DNA of 64,000 nucleotides from Candidatus Nanosynbacter sp. HMT-352. GTDB lineage: Bacteria; Patescibacteriota; Saccharimonadia; Saccharimonadales; Saccharimonadaceae. Made by a program: the position numbers and the translations under genes. The notes below the pieces were generated by a model. The model did not search any database and had not been told where the DNA came from. It was given only the letters and a program-made list of their open reading frames with translations. The stretch covers positions 1 to 64,000 of the forward strand of contig NZ_CP089520.1 in NCBI RefSeq assembly GCF_021222645.1, given 5' to 3'. Every line of letters begins with the position of its first letter. Position 1 is the stretch's first letter. Positions 52,755 to 59,867 of this stretch are shown piece after piece.

Positions 52755-53393
52755 ATGTTTGAAGTAGAGTATAAAGGGGCAAATGCTGTCATTGTTACTA
52801 CAAAGAAGCTTCGCGTAGTATTTGATCCAAACTTAGAAATCGTCGGAGGGAAAAATGTTTCCGTAAGCAATGATGTGGAGGTGGTTACGGAGGATAGATT
52901 TACTGTTGCAGATTCTGTGCCAAGACTATTATTCTCTGGTCCAGGCGAATATGAAGTTGGGGATATTTCATTGCTAGGAATTCCAGCACGCCGATATATC
53001 GACGCCGCAGATGATGTTAAAAAATCTACAATATATAAAATTACGGTTGGTGAAGCTAAGGGGGTGATTGTTGGTAATATTGAGAATAAACTAACTGATA
53101 ATCAGCTCGAAAATATAGGTGTTGTTGATTTTGCAATATTACCTGTCGGTGGAAATGGATATACATTAGACGCAATAGGAGCAACTTCAATAATTCGTCA
53201 ATTGGATCCTAAGGTGGTGATTCCAGTGCATTACAATGACGCTACTTTGCGTTATGAAGTTCCACAGGATAGTGTGGATGAGTTTGTAAAAAACCTAGGA
53301 GCTCCAGTTGTTGAGGCTGGTTCAAAGTGGAAGTTAAAGAAAATAACCGATTTACCGGATAATTTAACAGTTATTCAAATATCGAAAAGTTAG
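52755..53393 (+). CDS. Metallo-beta-lactamase-fold pseudoenzyme
   Basis: 212 residues in the UlaG-like MBL fold family (COG2220-like): VIVTTKKLRVVFDPN, LLFSGPGEYEVGDI, then DPKVVIPVHYND. The H-x-H-x-D-H metal motif expected after DP...DVEVVT is missing; the segment reads VVTEDRFT. Only the terminal VHYND histidine is kept. Metal-dependent hydrolysis is therefore unlikely. AAGGAG precedes the start. It follows an HTH gene and may be its sensor partner (inference). Confidence 0.75.
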   Translation: MFEVEYKGANAVIVTTKKLRVVFDPNLEIVGGKNVSVSNDVEVVTEDRFTVADSVPRLLFSGPGEYEVGDISLLGIPARRYIDAADDVKKSTIYKITVGEAKGVIVGNIENKLTDNQLENIGVVDFAILPVGGNGYTLDAIGATSIIRQLDPKVVIPVHYNDATLRYEVPQDSVDEFVKNLGAPVVEAGSKWKLKKITDLPDNLTVIQISKS

Positions 53394-53411
53394 AGCCTTC
53401 TCGCTGAATTA

Positions 53412-53445
53412 AAAATAACTCCGATAACGTAATCGGAGTTATTTT
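53412..53445. terminator. Bidirectional terminator
   Basis: Stem AAAATAACTCCGAT (53412-53425) with ATCGGAGTTATTTT (53432-53445). It ends the MBL-fold gene and, on the other strand, rpmB. Confidence 0.9.
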
Positions 53446-53468
53446 ATTAAAAAATTTAATCTTAGTGA

Positions 53469-53678
53469 TTACTTATTAGTAGTTGCGCCTAGAATACCTT
53501 TTTTCTTCAGGGTGCGAATAGCTTTTGTGCTTAAAGTCATGGTAATTTTTTGACCGTCAACGACAAAAGTTTTCTTCTGAAGGTTTGGTTTGAAGACGCG
53601 TTTAGTGCGGCGCAGGGAGAAGCTGACGTTGTTACCGTACTGCTTTCCTTTGCCTGTTAAATCACATCGTGATGCCAT
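53469..53678 (-). CDS. rpmB: Ribosomal protein L28
   Basis: Large-subunit protein of 69 residues starting MASRCDLTGKGKQYGNNVS, followed by RRTKRVFKPNLQKKTF. The internal start at 53678 is preferred over the frame start at 53684 because MASRCD is the conserved N-terminus and a purine-rich site lies upstream. Confidence 0.95.
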   Translation of the reverse strand: MASRCDLTGKGKQYGNNVSFSLRRTKRVFKPNLQKKTFVVDGQKITMTLSTKAIRTLKKKGILGATTNK

Positions 53679-53718
53679 TTCCACTCTCTTTACTTTATTA
53701 TTAATAACAATCCTTATT

Positions 53719-53747
53719 ATTGTAGCGGCATTTGCTTAATTAGTCAA
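53719..53747 (-). promoter_or_regulatory. Promoter of rpmB
   Basis: On the minus strand: TTGACT (complement of 53742-53747), 17-bp spacer, TACAAT (complement of 53719-53724). Confidence 0.75.
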
Positions 53748-53763
53748 GATCGCGTATTAATGC

Positions 53764-53769
53764 TATAAT
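53764..53769 (+). promoter_or_regulatory. Extended -10 box of the M50 gene, leaderless type
   Basis: TATAAT preceded by TGC; seven bases before ATG 53777. Confidence 0.65.
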
Positions 53770-53776
53770 AACACTT

Positions 53777-54421
53777 ATGATTTTAGAAATAATAATAGTT
53801 TTGATTGTTATATTGCTGTCTATGACTATTCATGAGGCTATGCATGCTTTTATGGGGTATATACTGGGCGATAATACCGCAAAAGAAGAAGGAAGGTTAA
53901 CTCTTAATCCTGTGAAGCATATTGACCCAGTGATGACTATTTTGCTTCCCTTGATTATGGTTATTTTACACGCTCCAGTCTTCGGAGGGGCTAAACCTGT
54001 TCCGTTTAATCCAAGTAGAGTCCGTTTTGGCGATTGGGGAGCAGTCCTTGTTGCCCTTTCCGGTCCGATTACTAACTTAATAATCGCCTTTATCGCATTT
54101 GGCGTAGGGGTTTTTGGTGGTGTTATTAATAATTCCGGAGTAGTACAGCCTACGATATTTGGATTGATTATTTCTACTGCTGTATCGGTAAATCTGGGAT
54201 TTTTTGTTTTTAATATGCTACCAATTCCGCCTCTAGACGGATCTAGAATATTATATGCCGTAGCGCCAAATAGTGTAAGGAGTGTTATGCAAAAAATTGA
54301 GCAAAATGGCATTCTTTTAGTGATGATTATAGTTGTGCTGTTTTCTGATGTGATCGGACAGGTTATGTCGGGTTGTATTCAGGCAATTTTGCGTGTATTT
54401 ATGAACATATTTAGTGTATAA
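53777..54421 (+). CDS. Site-2-protease-like M50 membrane metalloprotease
   Basis: Membrane-embedded zinc protease of the rhomboid-unrelated M50 (SpoIVFB/YwhC-like) group. The zinc motif HEAMH (residues about 18-22) lies in the first helix; NPVKHIDP and PPLDGSRIL supply the further ligand region. About five to six helices and no PDZ domain. Length 214. Such small S2P proteins are common in reduced bacteria; substrates are unknown. Confidence 0.88.
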   Translation: MILEIIIVLIVILLSMTIHEAMHAFMGYILGDNTAKEEGRLTLNPVKHIDPVMTILLPLIMVILHAPVFGGAKPVPFNPSRVRFGDWGAVLVALSGPITNLIIAFIAFGVGVFGGVINNSGVVQPTIFGLIISTAVSVNLGFFVFNMLPIPPLDGSRILYAVAPNSVRSVMQKIEQNGILLVMIIVVLFSDVIGQVMSGCIQAILRVFMNIFSV

Positions 54422-54428
54422 TATAGGC

Positions 54429-54578
54429 AGACCCTGGATTTATCCGTGGGCGCGTATGATTTTCCTAACATCATATGATAGGGAGCTTTAATGATTTATT
54501 GTCGTGGCAATAAGTTGCGAGCACCCACCTTGCATTTATGCGGGGAATATCTAGCGCCCACAGACAAGTCTAGGGTTT
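54429..54578 (+). ncRNA. ssrS: 6S RNA candidate
   Basis: A -10 TATAAT (54417-54422) sets the 5' end at 54429. The first 25 nt (54429-54453) pair with the last 25 (54554-54578) with two mismatches, giving a long closing stem. The central about 100 nt form a large bubble with hairpins TTATTG/CAATAA (54496-54501 with 54508-54513) and GCATTTATGC (54532-54541). The motif GAGCACCCACCTTG lies on the 3' side of the bubble, similar to 6S RNAs of other phyla. 6S RNA mimics an open promoter and sequesters RNA polymerase. Size (150 nt) is slightly small. It lies directly before rnpB. Confidence 0.6.
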
Positions 54579-54583
54579 AGTGC

Positions 54584-54589
54584 TATAAT
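54584..54589 (+). promoter_or_regulatory. Extended -10 box of rnpB
   Basis: TATAAT preceded by TGC; seven bases before the RNase P RNA 5' end. Confidence 0.75.
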
Positions 54590-54596
54590 ATATCGT

Positions 54597-54935
54597 GTAG
54601 TCTGTTGGGCAATCGCTTAAGTTATACTTAAGAGGAAAGTCCGGGCAGCAAAGGATACGACAGTCGTTAACGGCGACCGGAGGTAACTCTAGGGAAAGTG
54701 CCACAGAAACGAAACTACCCTTGTATTTTATATACGAGGGAAAAGGTGAAACGAGTGGGGTAAGAGCCCACAGTCGTCTATGGCGACATAGACGAGAGGT
54801 AAACCCTGTCGGCTGCAAGGAGATTTGCAAATAGGATTATCCGTCCGCAGATCGATAACCGCTTGATTTGTTTGGCAACAAGCAAACTAGATAGATGATT
54901 ACCCTAGACAGAACCCGGCTTATAGACAGACTATG
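54597..54935 (+). ncRNA. rnpB: RNase P RNA
   Basis: Catalytic RNA that trims tRNA 5' ends. The conserved GAGGAAAGTCCGGGC (from 54631) and AGAACCCGGCTTAT blocks are present, and the 5' TAGTCTGT (54598-54605) pairs with ACAGACTA (54926-54933). Length about 339 nt. The protein frame on the opposite strand of this region is a shadow. It ends at a terminator shared with rplT. Confidence 0.96.
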
Positions 54936-54938
54936 AAT

Positions 54939-54968
54939 AAAACACCCTGCGTAATGCTAGGGTGTTTT
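54939..54968. terminator. Bidirectional terminator of rnpB and rplT
   Basis: AAAACACCCT (54939-54948) pairs with AGGGTGTTTT (54959-54968). Confidence 0.9.
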
Positions 54969-54988
54969 ATATTGATAGATTTGTCCTA

Positions 54989-55330
54989 CTATAGACTTGC
55001 TTTTACTATTTCAGCAAAAGCTTTTGGCTCGTTAACAGCCAATTCTGCTAATATTTTTCTATCAATCTCAATGTTTTTAGATTTCATAGAAGCTATAAGT
55101 TTGCCGTAAGTTGTGCCTTCTTGTCGAGCGGCTGCATTGATTCGGGTAATCCATAAGCCGCGTAGATCACGCTTCTTGTTTCGGCGATCGCGGTATGCAT
55201 ATTGTAGAGCCCTAATAACACCTTGTTTTGCAAGACGAAAACTTCTGGTGCGGTTATGTTGCATTCCTTCAGCTGCTTTTAAGATTTTTTTATGCTTAGC
55301 GTGTGCGGCAACTCCTCGTTTTACTCGCAT
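54989..55330 (-). CDS. rplT: Ribosomal protein L20
   Basis: 113-residue 23S rRNA-binding protein: [42 protein letters not shown] and the C-terminal [16 protein letters not shown]. It is third in the infC-rpmI-rplT operon, 2 nt after rpmI. In other bacteria L20 represses this operon; no candidate site was worked out here. Confidence 0.97.
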   Translation of the reverse strand: MRVKRGVAAHAKHKKILKAAEGMQHNRTRSFRLAKQGVIRALQYAYRDRRNKKRDLRGLWITRINAAARQEGTTYGKLIASMKSKNIEIDRKILAELAVNEPKAFAEIVKASL

Positions 55331-55332
55331 AA

Positions 55333-55527
55333 CTATACTCCCATTGCTCGACGGGCGTTCTTGGCCATCGAACCAGTTACTGTTGCTGTTGTATTGATTG
55401 CGCGTTTACGACTTTTTGACTTTTTAGCCAATAAGTGGCCGCCAAATGCGCGCTGGCGGGTCAATTTTCCGGTGCTGGTTAGCTTGATACGCTTCGCAGT
55501 GCCTTTGTGGGTCTTTAGCTTTGGCAT
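55333..55527 (-). CDS. rpmI: Ribosomal protein L35
   Basis: 64-residue basic protein: [21 protein letters not shown] and the [12 protein letters not shown] stretch match L35. It overlaps the infC stop by one base and precedes rplT by 2 nt. Confidence 0.96.
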   Translation of the reverse strand: MPKLKTHKGTAKRIKLTSTGKLTRQRAFGGHLLAKKSKSRKRAINTTATVTGSMAKNARRAMGV

Positions 55528-56033
55528 TATTTACTCCTTATTACTACGCTCAGATTGCGACCAGCCATCTGAGGTTTTTGCTCTAATATTGCATCCTCAC
55601 TAAGGTGTTCCATGATTTTGTCGATCAATTCGTAGCCGATCTCTTTATGGGCCATTTCGCGACCTTTATAGACCACTTGTATGCGGACTTTATGTCCGCC
55701 CTCTAAAAACTTACGGATCTTCTTCAGTTTAACCTCTAGGTCTCCGGCCCCTATCTTTAGACCGAAGCGCATTTGCTTTAGGTCTCCAGATTTGGCTTGA
55801 CGCCGATTCTTCTGTTGATCCTTCATTTTTTGATACTGGTACTTACCCCAGTCAATGATTTTAGCAACTGGCGGATTGGCGCCTGGCGATATTTCAACTA
55901 GATCGAGATTCATGTCGTTGGCTTTATTTAAGGCCTCCTTAAGGGGCATGATTCCGAGCTGTTCGCCATCAGGACCAATTATCCGCAGTTCTCTTGCACG
56001 GATTGCTCCGTTGATACGGATTGATTTATTAAT
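55527..56033 (-). CDS. infC: Translation initiation factor IF-3, ATT start
   Basis: Both IF3 domains are present: NKSIRINGAIRARELRII at the N-terminus, then QRNRRQAKSGDLKQMRFG-like linker and the C-terminal EMAHKEIGYELIDKI. The family's beginning is preceded by no ATG, GTG or TTG at a working distance; instead an ATT at 56033-56031 lies 8 nt after AAGGAG. infC in E. coli and many bacteria starts at AUU, which lets IF3 repress its own translation. An upstream TTG at 56057 lies before the ribosome binding site and is unlikely. Product 168 aa. Confidence 0.85.
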   Translation of the reverse strand: MNKSIRINGAIRARELRIIGPDGEQLGIMPLKEALNKANDMNLDLVEISPGANPPVAKIIDWGKYQYQKMKDQQKNRRQAKSGDLKQMRFGLKIGAGDLEVKLKKIRKFLEGGHKVRIQVVYKGREMAHKEIGYELIDKIMEHLSEDAILEQKPQMAGRNLSVVIRSK

Positions 56034-56078
56034 CTCTGGCTCTCCTTTTTGAAGCAATTTTAGATTAACTCAGTTGCT

Positions 56079-56107
56079 ATTGTAACAGAGATGCTTGTTA
56101 TTTTCAA
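56079..56107 (-). promoter_or_regulatory. Promoter of infC-rpmI-rplT
   Basis: On the minus strand: TTGAAA (complement of 56102-56107), 17-bp spacer, TACAAT (complement of 56079-56084) preceded by TGT. The leader is about 38 nt. Confidence 0.8.
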
Positions 56108-56116
56108 GAACAATAA

Positions 56117-57640
56117 TTAACCTATGTTAATCTGTCTGTATTGTAGGCTTTCTGCTATGTGTGGAACTTCTATAGACGTGGATCCTTCTAAATCTGCGAT
56201 AGTGCGAGAAACTTTTATGACCTTAAAGTAGCTGCGAGTGCTTAAATCTAGTTTTTTGGCTGCGTTCGTCAAGAAGGTTTTTGCAGATTCTGAGATTGAT
56301 GTAATTTTGTCAACGTTACTACTTGGAATGTCATTGTTGTATTTATAACTACACTTATATCTGTCTCTCTGAATGGAGTAGGCTTTATGTATCTCAGATA
56401 AAAATGTCTCTTGTTGTGATTTTGTCGACATTTTATTATTTAATAATTTTTCATGGGGGACTCGTGAAACCGATACTGTTAGGTCTATTCGATCAAGTAA
56501 CGGCCCTGATAATCTTTTTTGATAATTGAGAATTTGATTTTGTGAGCATATGCAAGTTTTTTCTGTGTCTCCAAGAAATCCACAAGGACAAGGATTCATT
56601 GTGGCTACTAATAAAAAATTGGCAGGGAAGTTGAATTTACCATTTGCACGACTGACGGTAATTTCGTGATCCTCTAAGGGTTGACGAAGTGATTCAAGCA
56701 CAGTGCGTGGATATTCAAGTAGCTCATCAAGAAATAGGACGCCTCTATGAGCTAAACTGATTTCTCCCGGCTGCACTTTCGATCCTCCGCCAATAATAGA
56801 GGCTCTACTTGCGGTGTGGTGTGGCGACCTGAATGGTCTATCTACTATGGGATTATTTATTATAGTGTGTTCTCCAAGGCTGTGAAGTTTTGTCACTTCC
56901 ACTATCTCATCCTCCGACAGGGCTGGTAATAGATTCTTCAAGGATTTTGCCAACATAGTTTTTCCTGATCCCGGAGGGCCGGACAATAAAATATTATGTC
57001 TTCCGGCAACGGCTATCTGGATAGCTCTCTTTGCTTGCTCTTGTCCGTAGATATCATCAATGGTTGGAGTGTTTTTATGATTGGAAAATATATTTTTTAC
57101 TGACGATCTATCTATTGGTTTAATAATCTTTTCTTTTTTGAGATGTAAGAAGAGTGACTTCAGGTTTTCTACTGGAAATACATCAACTCCAGTCGTCAGC
57201 GCCGCTTGTTCGGCGTTTTGAGCTGGTACGTATATTGATTTAATTTTTTGATTTTTAGCTACTTCGGCTGTAATAATTGCTGATCGTATTGGACGTAGGC
57301 TGCCGTCTAGTGCCAATTCACCCGCAAAAACCGCATTATTTATATCGCTTTGGTTGAGCGCGCCGCTGATACATAAAATAGACAGGGCAATAGGAAGATC
57401 GAAGTGAGATCCGTCTTTTGGCAGTTCTGCTGGTGCTAAGTTGATAATTATTTTTCCTTTCGGAAAGTCCAAGGAAGAGTTTTTTATTGCGCTACGCACT
57501 CGGTCTCTGGACTCATCGATGGCTTTATTGCCCATTCCGACAATTTGTAAGCTAGGGAGTCCTTTTGACATATCTCCTTCAACCTCGATGATTTGCCCGT
57601 TAAATCCATAGGGAGTAGCTGAAATAACTCTACTTATCAT
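56117..57640 (-). CDS. comM: ComM/YifB Mg-chelatase-like helicase
   Basis: AAA+ protein of 507 residues. The Lon-like N-terminal domain (GLPSLQIVGMGNKAIDESRDRV) is followed by the AAA module: Walker A GPPGSGKT, Walker B VLFLDELLEY, and the zinc-like cluster CPCGFLGDTEKTC. ComM is the branch-migration helicase that speeds integration of taken-up DNA in naturally competent bacteria. With the retractable pilus in this window it supports, but does not prove, natural transformation. It reads into infC. Confidence 0.92.
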   Translation of the reverse strand: MISRVISATPYGFNGQIIEVEGDMSKGLPSLQIVGMGNKAIDESRDRVRSAIKNSSLDFPKGKIIINLAPAELPKDGSHFDLPIALSILCISGALNQSDINNAVFAGELALDGSLRPIRSAIITAEVAKNQKIKSIYVPAQNAEQAALTTGVDVFPVENLKSLFLHLKKEKIIKPIDRSSVKNIFSNHKNTPTIDDIYGQEQAKRAIQIAVAGRHNILLSGPPGSGKTMLAKSLKNLLPALSEDEIVEVTKLHSLGEHTIINNPIVDRPFRSPHHTASRASIIGGGSKVQPGEISLAHRGVLFLDELLEYPRTVLESLRQPLEDHEITVSRANGKFNFPANFLLVATMNPCPCGFLGDTEKTCICSQNQILNYQKRLSGPLLDRIDLTVSVSRVPHEKLLNNKMSTKSQQETFLSEIHKAYSIQRDRYKCSYKYNNDIPSSNVDKITSISESAKTFLTNAAKKLDLSTRSYFKVIKVSRTIADLEGSTSIEVPHIAESLQYRQINIG

Positions 57641-57686
57641 GAATCTATTAAAACATAAGCATGTAGATTTTTGAATGAGGTCAGGG

Positions 57687-57692
57687 TATAAT
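57687..57692 (+). promoter_or_regulatory. -10 box of ssrA
   Basis: TATAAT; the predicted transcript start is near 57699, 8 nt before the mature tmRNA. Confidence 0.65.
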
Positions 57693-57706
57693 ATGAACTG
57701 ATATGT

Positions 57707-58096
57707 GGGGCTGATATAGCTTTCGACAATTGGACCTTATCAGGATATTCTGCAAGCCGATGATACGCGTAACGTATATTTTTAGATGCAAAAAACTTTG
57801 CAAGCAAAGTTGCGGGCCTGTTCCAGGTTCGTGCTTTCGCACCAGCTGTAGCGTAATTTTCTATAGCCATCTTGTCGTGCAGGCAACATAGCGTGGACGA
57901 GGTGTTATATTTATGTTGCTCGCTGTGATTCTGGAAGTAGCAGACTCATGGGACTTTTTCTACGTAACGTAGCTCGGTATTTTTGGCTTATTTTTAAGTC
58001 GAGTGGCGTTATAAATTAAATTGAAATAAGACTATGCTTGTAGACGAATATCATGATACCAATTGGACCCGGGGGCAGTACCCGGCAGCTCCACCA
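57707..58096 (+). ncRNA. ssrA: tmRNA
   Basis: Rescues stalled ribosomes and tags their products. The 5' GGGGCTG pairs with 3' CAGCTCC (58086-58092) to form the tRNA-like acceptor, ending ACCA with CCA encoded. The resume codon is GCA at 57788, after the usual TAG-rich approach. The tag frame reads AKNFASKV... to ...FAPAVA (22 codons), with TAA at 57854-57856. The T-loop reads GGCAGTA between the CCGGG and CCCGG stem strands rather than TTC. Length 390 nt. The protein frame on the opposite strand here is a shadow. Confidence 0.92.
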
Positions 58097-58116
58097 AATA
58101 GATTAAGATTAGATTA

Positions 58117-58140
58117 AAAGTCAGCCCTATCGCTGGCTTT
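58117..58140 (+). terminator. Hairpin after ssrA
   Basis: AAAGTCAGC (58117-58125) pairs with GCTGGCTTT (58132-58140); weak T-run. Confidence 0.55.
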
Positions 58141-58179
58141 ACTTACTGTCAAAGAGTAGAACTTATCTTTAATATAGAA

Positions 58180-58210
58180 AAAACAACCACCTGCGAGTAG
58201 TGGTTGTTTT
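58180..58210. terminator. Strong terminator
   Basis: AAAACAACCAC (58180-58190) pairs with GTGGTTGTTTT (58200-58210). It ends the minus-strand small RNA and can backstop tmRNA. Confidence 0.85.
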
Positions 58211-58277
58211 CAAAAAAGTGGAGTTTTACAATTTCTTTTTATTTTTGGCCTCCGTATAACTTTTTTATTCAGAAGCT
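58180..58277 (-). ncRNA. Candidate small RNA, about 98 nt
   Basis: A minus-strand promoter (58284-58312) sets the 5' end near 58277; the hairpin at 58180-58210 followed by TTTTTT ends the RNA. The body carries a GGAGG but no ATG, GTG or usable TTG frame after it (the only TTG is followed at once by TAA). No known RNA family was recognised. Confidence 0.5.
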
Positions 58278-58283
58278 ACCCCT

Positions 58284-58312
58284 ATAATAAGCTATATAAA
58301 TGCTTATGTCAA
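58284..58312 (-). promoter_or_regulatory. Promoter of the candidate small RNA
   Basis: On the minus strand: TTGACA (complement of 58307-58312), 17-bp spacer, TATTAT (complement of 58284-58289). Confidence 0.7.
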
Positions 58313-59022
58313 CAATATTTTTGTAAAAAGTTTAGTAAAAAATACTACACATTTTATAATCTTCTTTATAATTTTCGCAACTATTTTTTCTAATAGCTTT
58401 TACTATGAAGTTATATGCCAGAGGCTGGCGTTTGTTTGGCTGCTTTTTATGTTTTTTATGTGTGCGACAAATTAAATTGTCGCACATTCTCTAGGACTCA
58501 TTTTATTGAAGTGTAAAAGGTAGCTTTGTGTACTATGAATAAACTTTATACTTTCGTTTTGTAATTTTTAATTAAAACTGTTGTATAGCATTTTGATGTA
58601 TAAGATTTAATATGCATACTGATGCTTGGATGTTCTTATAATAATATAAAAATAATTTTGTTAAGTTTGCTGTAGTGCGACAATGAAAGTGAATAGAGTT
58701 TTATAAAGCGGGGAATAGAGGATATTATTTTATTGCGGATTTGAGTGTTGGGTGTCAGTCTAATATTGGCTGTACGAACCTATTTTTGTGGCAATGTTTG
58801 GACGACAGGTAATCATAGGCTAGTCGTGTAATTGGGCGGTTGATAAGTCGACGATATCTTCATTGAATGGTGTGTAATCCGTACTAGATAATACTCAAAA
58901 ATGACAAGCTTGTTGTAAAATGCACAGATAGCTATAAAGCGATAAGAGAATAATTAACAGATGATAATTTTAACAACATTAAAAAATAGGTGAAAATTAC
59001 AATATTTTTGGCCGAGTAATGG
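58313..59022. other. AT-rich stretch without genes
   Basis: No credible coding frame on either strand. It contains the inverted repeat at 58462-58487, a short GCCAG/CTGGC hairpin (58417-58429) and a repeated half-site near 58676. Nothing else was found. Confidence 0.6.
58462..58487. repeat. Perfect 10-bp inverted repeat
   Basis: TGTGCGACAA (58462-58471) and TTGTCGCACA (58478-58487) around ATTAAA. There is no T-run after it, so it is not a terminator. A related half-site GTGCGACAA recurs near 58675-58683. Confidence 0.7.
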
Positions 59023-59051
59023 TTGACATATAAATAGGGCTATGCTAACAT
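59023..59051 (+). promoter_or_regulatory. Strong promoter of the structured RNA
   Basis: TTGACA (59023-59028), 17-bp spacer, TAACAT (59046-59051) preceded by TGC. Predicted start near 59058. Confidence 0.8.
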
Positions 59052-59057
59052 AAGGTT

Positions 59058-59370
59058 AAGCTTTTAGAAAAACAAAAAAGCAAAAATACATTAACAATAA
59101 AATTTATATAAAGCCGCGTTTTTACGTATAAATCGACGGATAGTTGGCTGCATGATTTTTATAATGACGCAGCCAATGCTCCGCCTTTTAAAAGCGTTGA
59201 GCGCGCGGTTAGTACCGCATACATCCAGTTAATCCTCGTTAAAGAATTAGTGGTGAGAGTCCTGGATGTATGCAGAGGAAAACTGCAAGGATGCTCCTTA
59301 ATTAAGGAGCGGTCAAATCGCCTCGAGCGGTAATGGGCAAGTAGCACCCGCGCCTAATAGTTATTTTTTA
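59058..59370 (+). ncRNA. Candidate structured RNA of unknown class
   Basis: About 310 nt between a strong promoter and a T-run (59361-59368). Visible helices: TTGGCTGC/GCAGCCAA (59144-59151 with 59169-59176); a 12-bp perfect stem (59217-59228 with 59262-59273) with a 33-nt loop; a GCTCCTT/AAGGAGC hairpin (59293-59299 with 59304-59310); and GCGCGG/CCGCGC (59203-59208 with 59348-59353) closing a multibranched core. The first about 80 nt are A-rich and unpaired. The local GC is higher than its surroundings. It is not tmRNA, RNase P RNA, 6S or SRP RNA by motif. The protein frame on the opposite strand is created by the helices and is not believed. Confidence 0.6.
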
Positions 59371-59429
59371 TCGGCGGATGGTTTGTGTCTATATGCTATA
59401 GTATTATCGCTCAGGCTTCTTGTATATAG

Positions 59430-59435
59430 TATGAT
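59430..59435 (+). promoter_or_regulatory. -10 box, leaderless type
   Basis: TATGAT; six bases before ATG 59442. Confidence 0.5.
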
Positions 59436-59441
59436 GTGAGT

Positions 59442-59813
59442 ATGGGGATGAAGATAATTAGTTTTATAGCGTTGGTTGCATTGATTTTGACTGCGGTTAT
59501 TTTGAGCGCGACAAACCCGAGCTCTGCTGGTCCGTTTGGGATTTTAGCGTTTTTCGTATGTTTGTATGTACTATTTATCTGTCTAACTTATGTAGTATTT
59601 TTAACATCGGAGCGAATAGCTGCGAAATTTTTTAATTTCAAGAATAGTCGCAATGAATCTAAGTATAAGACGTATTATTACTCTACTGTAATCTCTCTTG
59701 CTCCAGTTATTTATATGGGTATGCAATCGATGGGAGATGTTGGGGTTTTTGAGACATTATTACTTGGTGTGTTTGAGTTGCTGGCGTGTTTTTTTATACA
59801 TAAAAGATACTAA
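59442..59813 (+). CDS. Small polytopic membrane protein
   Basis: 123 residues, family unknown. Three or four hydrophobic helices (residues about 3-25, 32-55, 80-100, 103-120) with a short charged loop FFNFKNSRNESKYK. ATG 59442 is chosen on the 6-nt spacing; a GTG six bases earlier and an ATG six bases later are in frame. It lies upstream of the TraG-like cluster but has its own promoter. Confidence 0.65.
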   Translation: MGMKIISFIALVALILTAVILSATNPSSAGPFGILAFFVCLYVLFICLTYVVFLTSERIAAKFFNFKNSRNESKYKTYYYSTVISLAPVIYMGMQSMGDVGVFETLLLGVFELLACFFIHKRY

Positions 59814-59855
59814 TCCCGTCCTGAATGTAGTCGTGTATTTTAAGTAGTTACGTGG

Positions 59856-59861
59856 TACAAT
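59856..59861 (+). promoter_or_regulatory. Extended -10 box, leaderless type
   Basis: TACAAT preceded by TGG; six bases before ATG 59868. Confidence 0.65.
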
Positions 59862-59867
59862 ATATTT

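Noticed and set aside
54570-54830. Minus-strand open frame of 86 codons
   Set aside because: It lies antisense to the conserved RNase P RNA and has no ribosome binding site or family.
55527-56057. TTG at 56057 as infC start
   Set aside because: It lies before AAGGAG, has no site of its own upstream and adds residues not found in IF3.
57637-57870. Minus-strand open frame of 77 codons
   Set aside because: It is antisense to the tmRNA 5' part and its tag region.
59159-59347. Minus-strand open frame of 62 codons
   Set aside because: It is formed by the helices of the candidate structured RNA, with no promoter or ribosome binding site in that direction.
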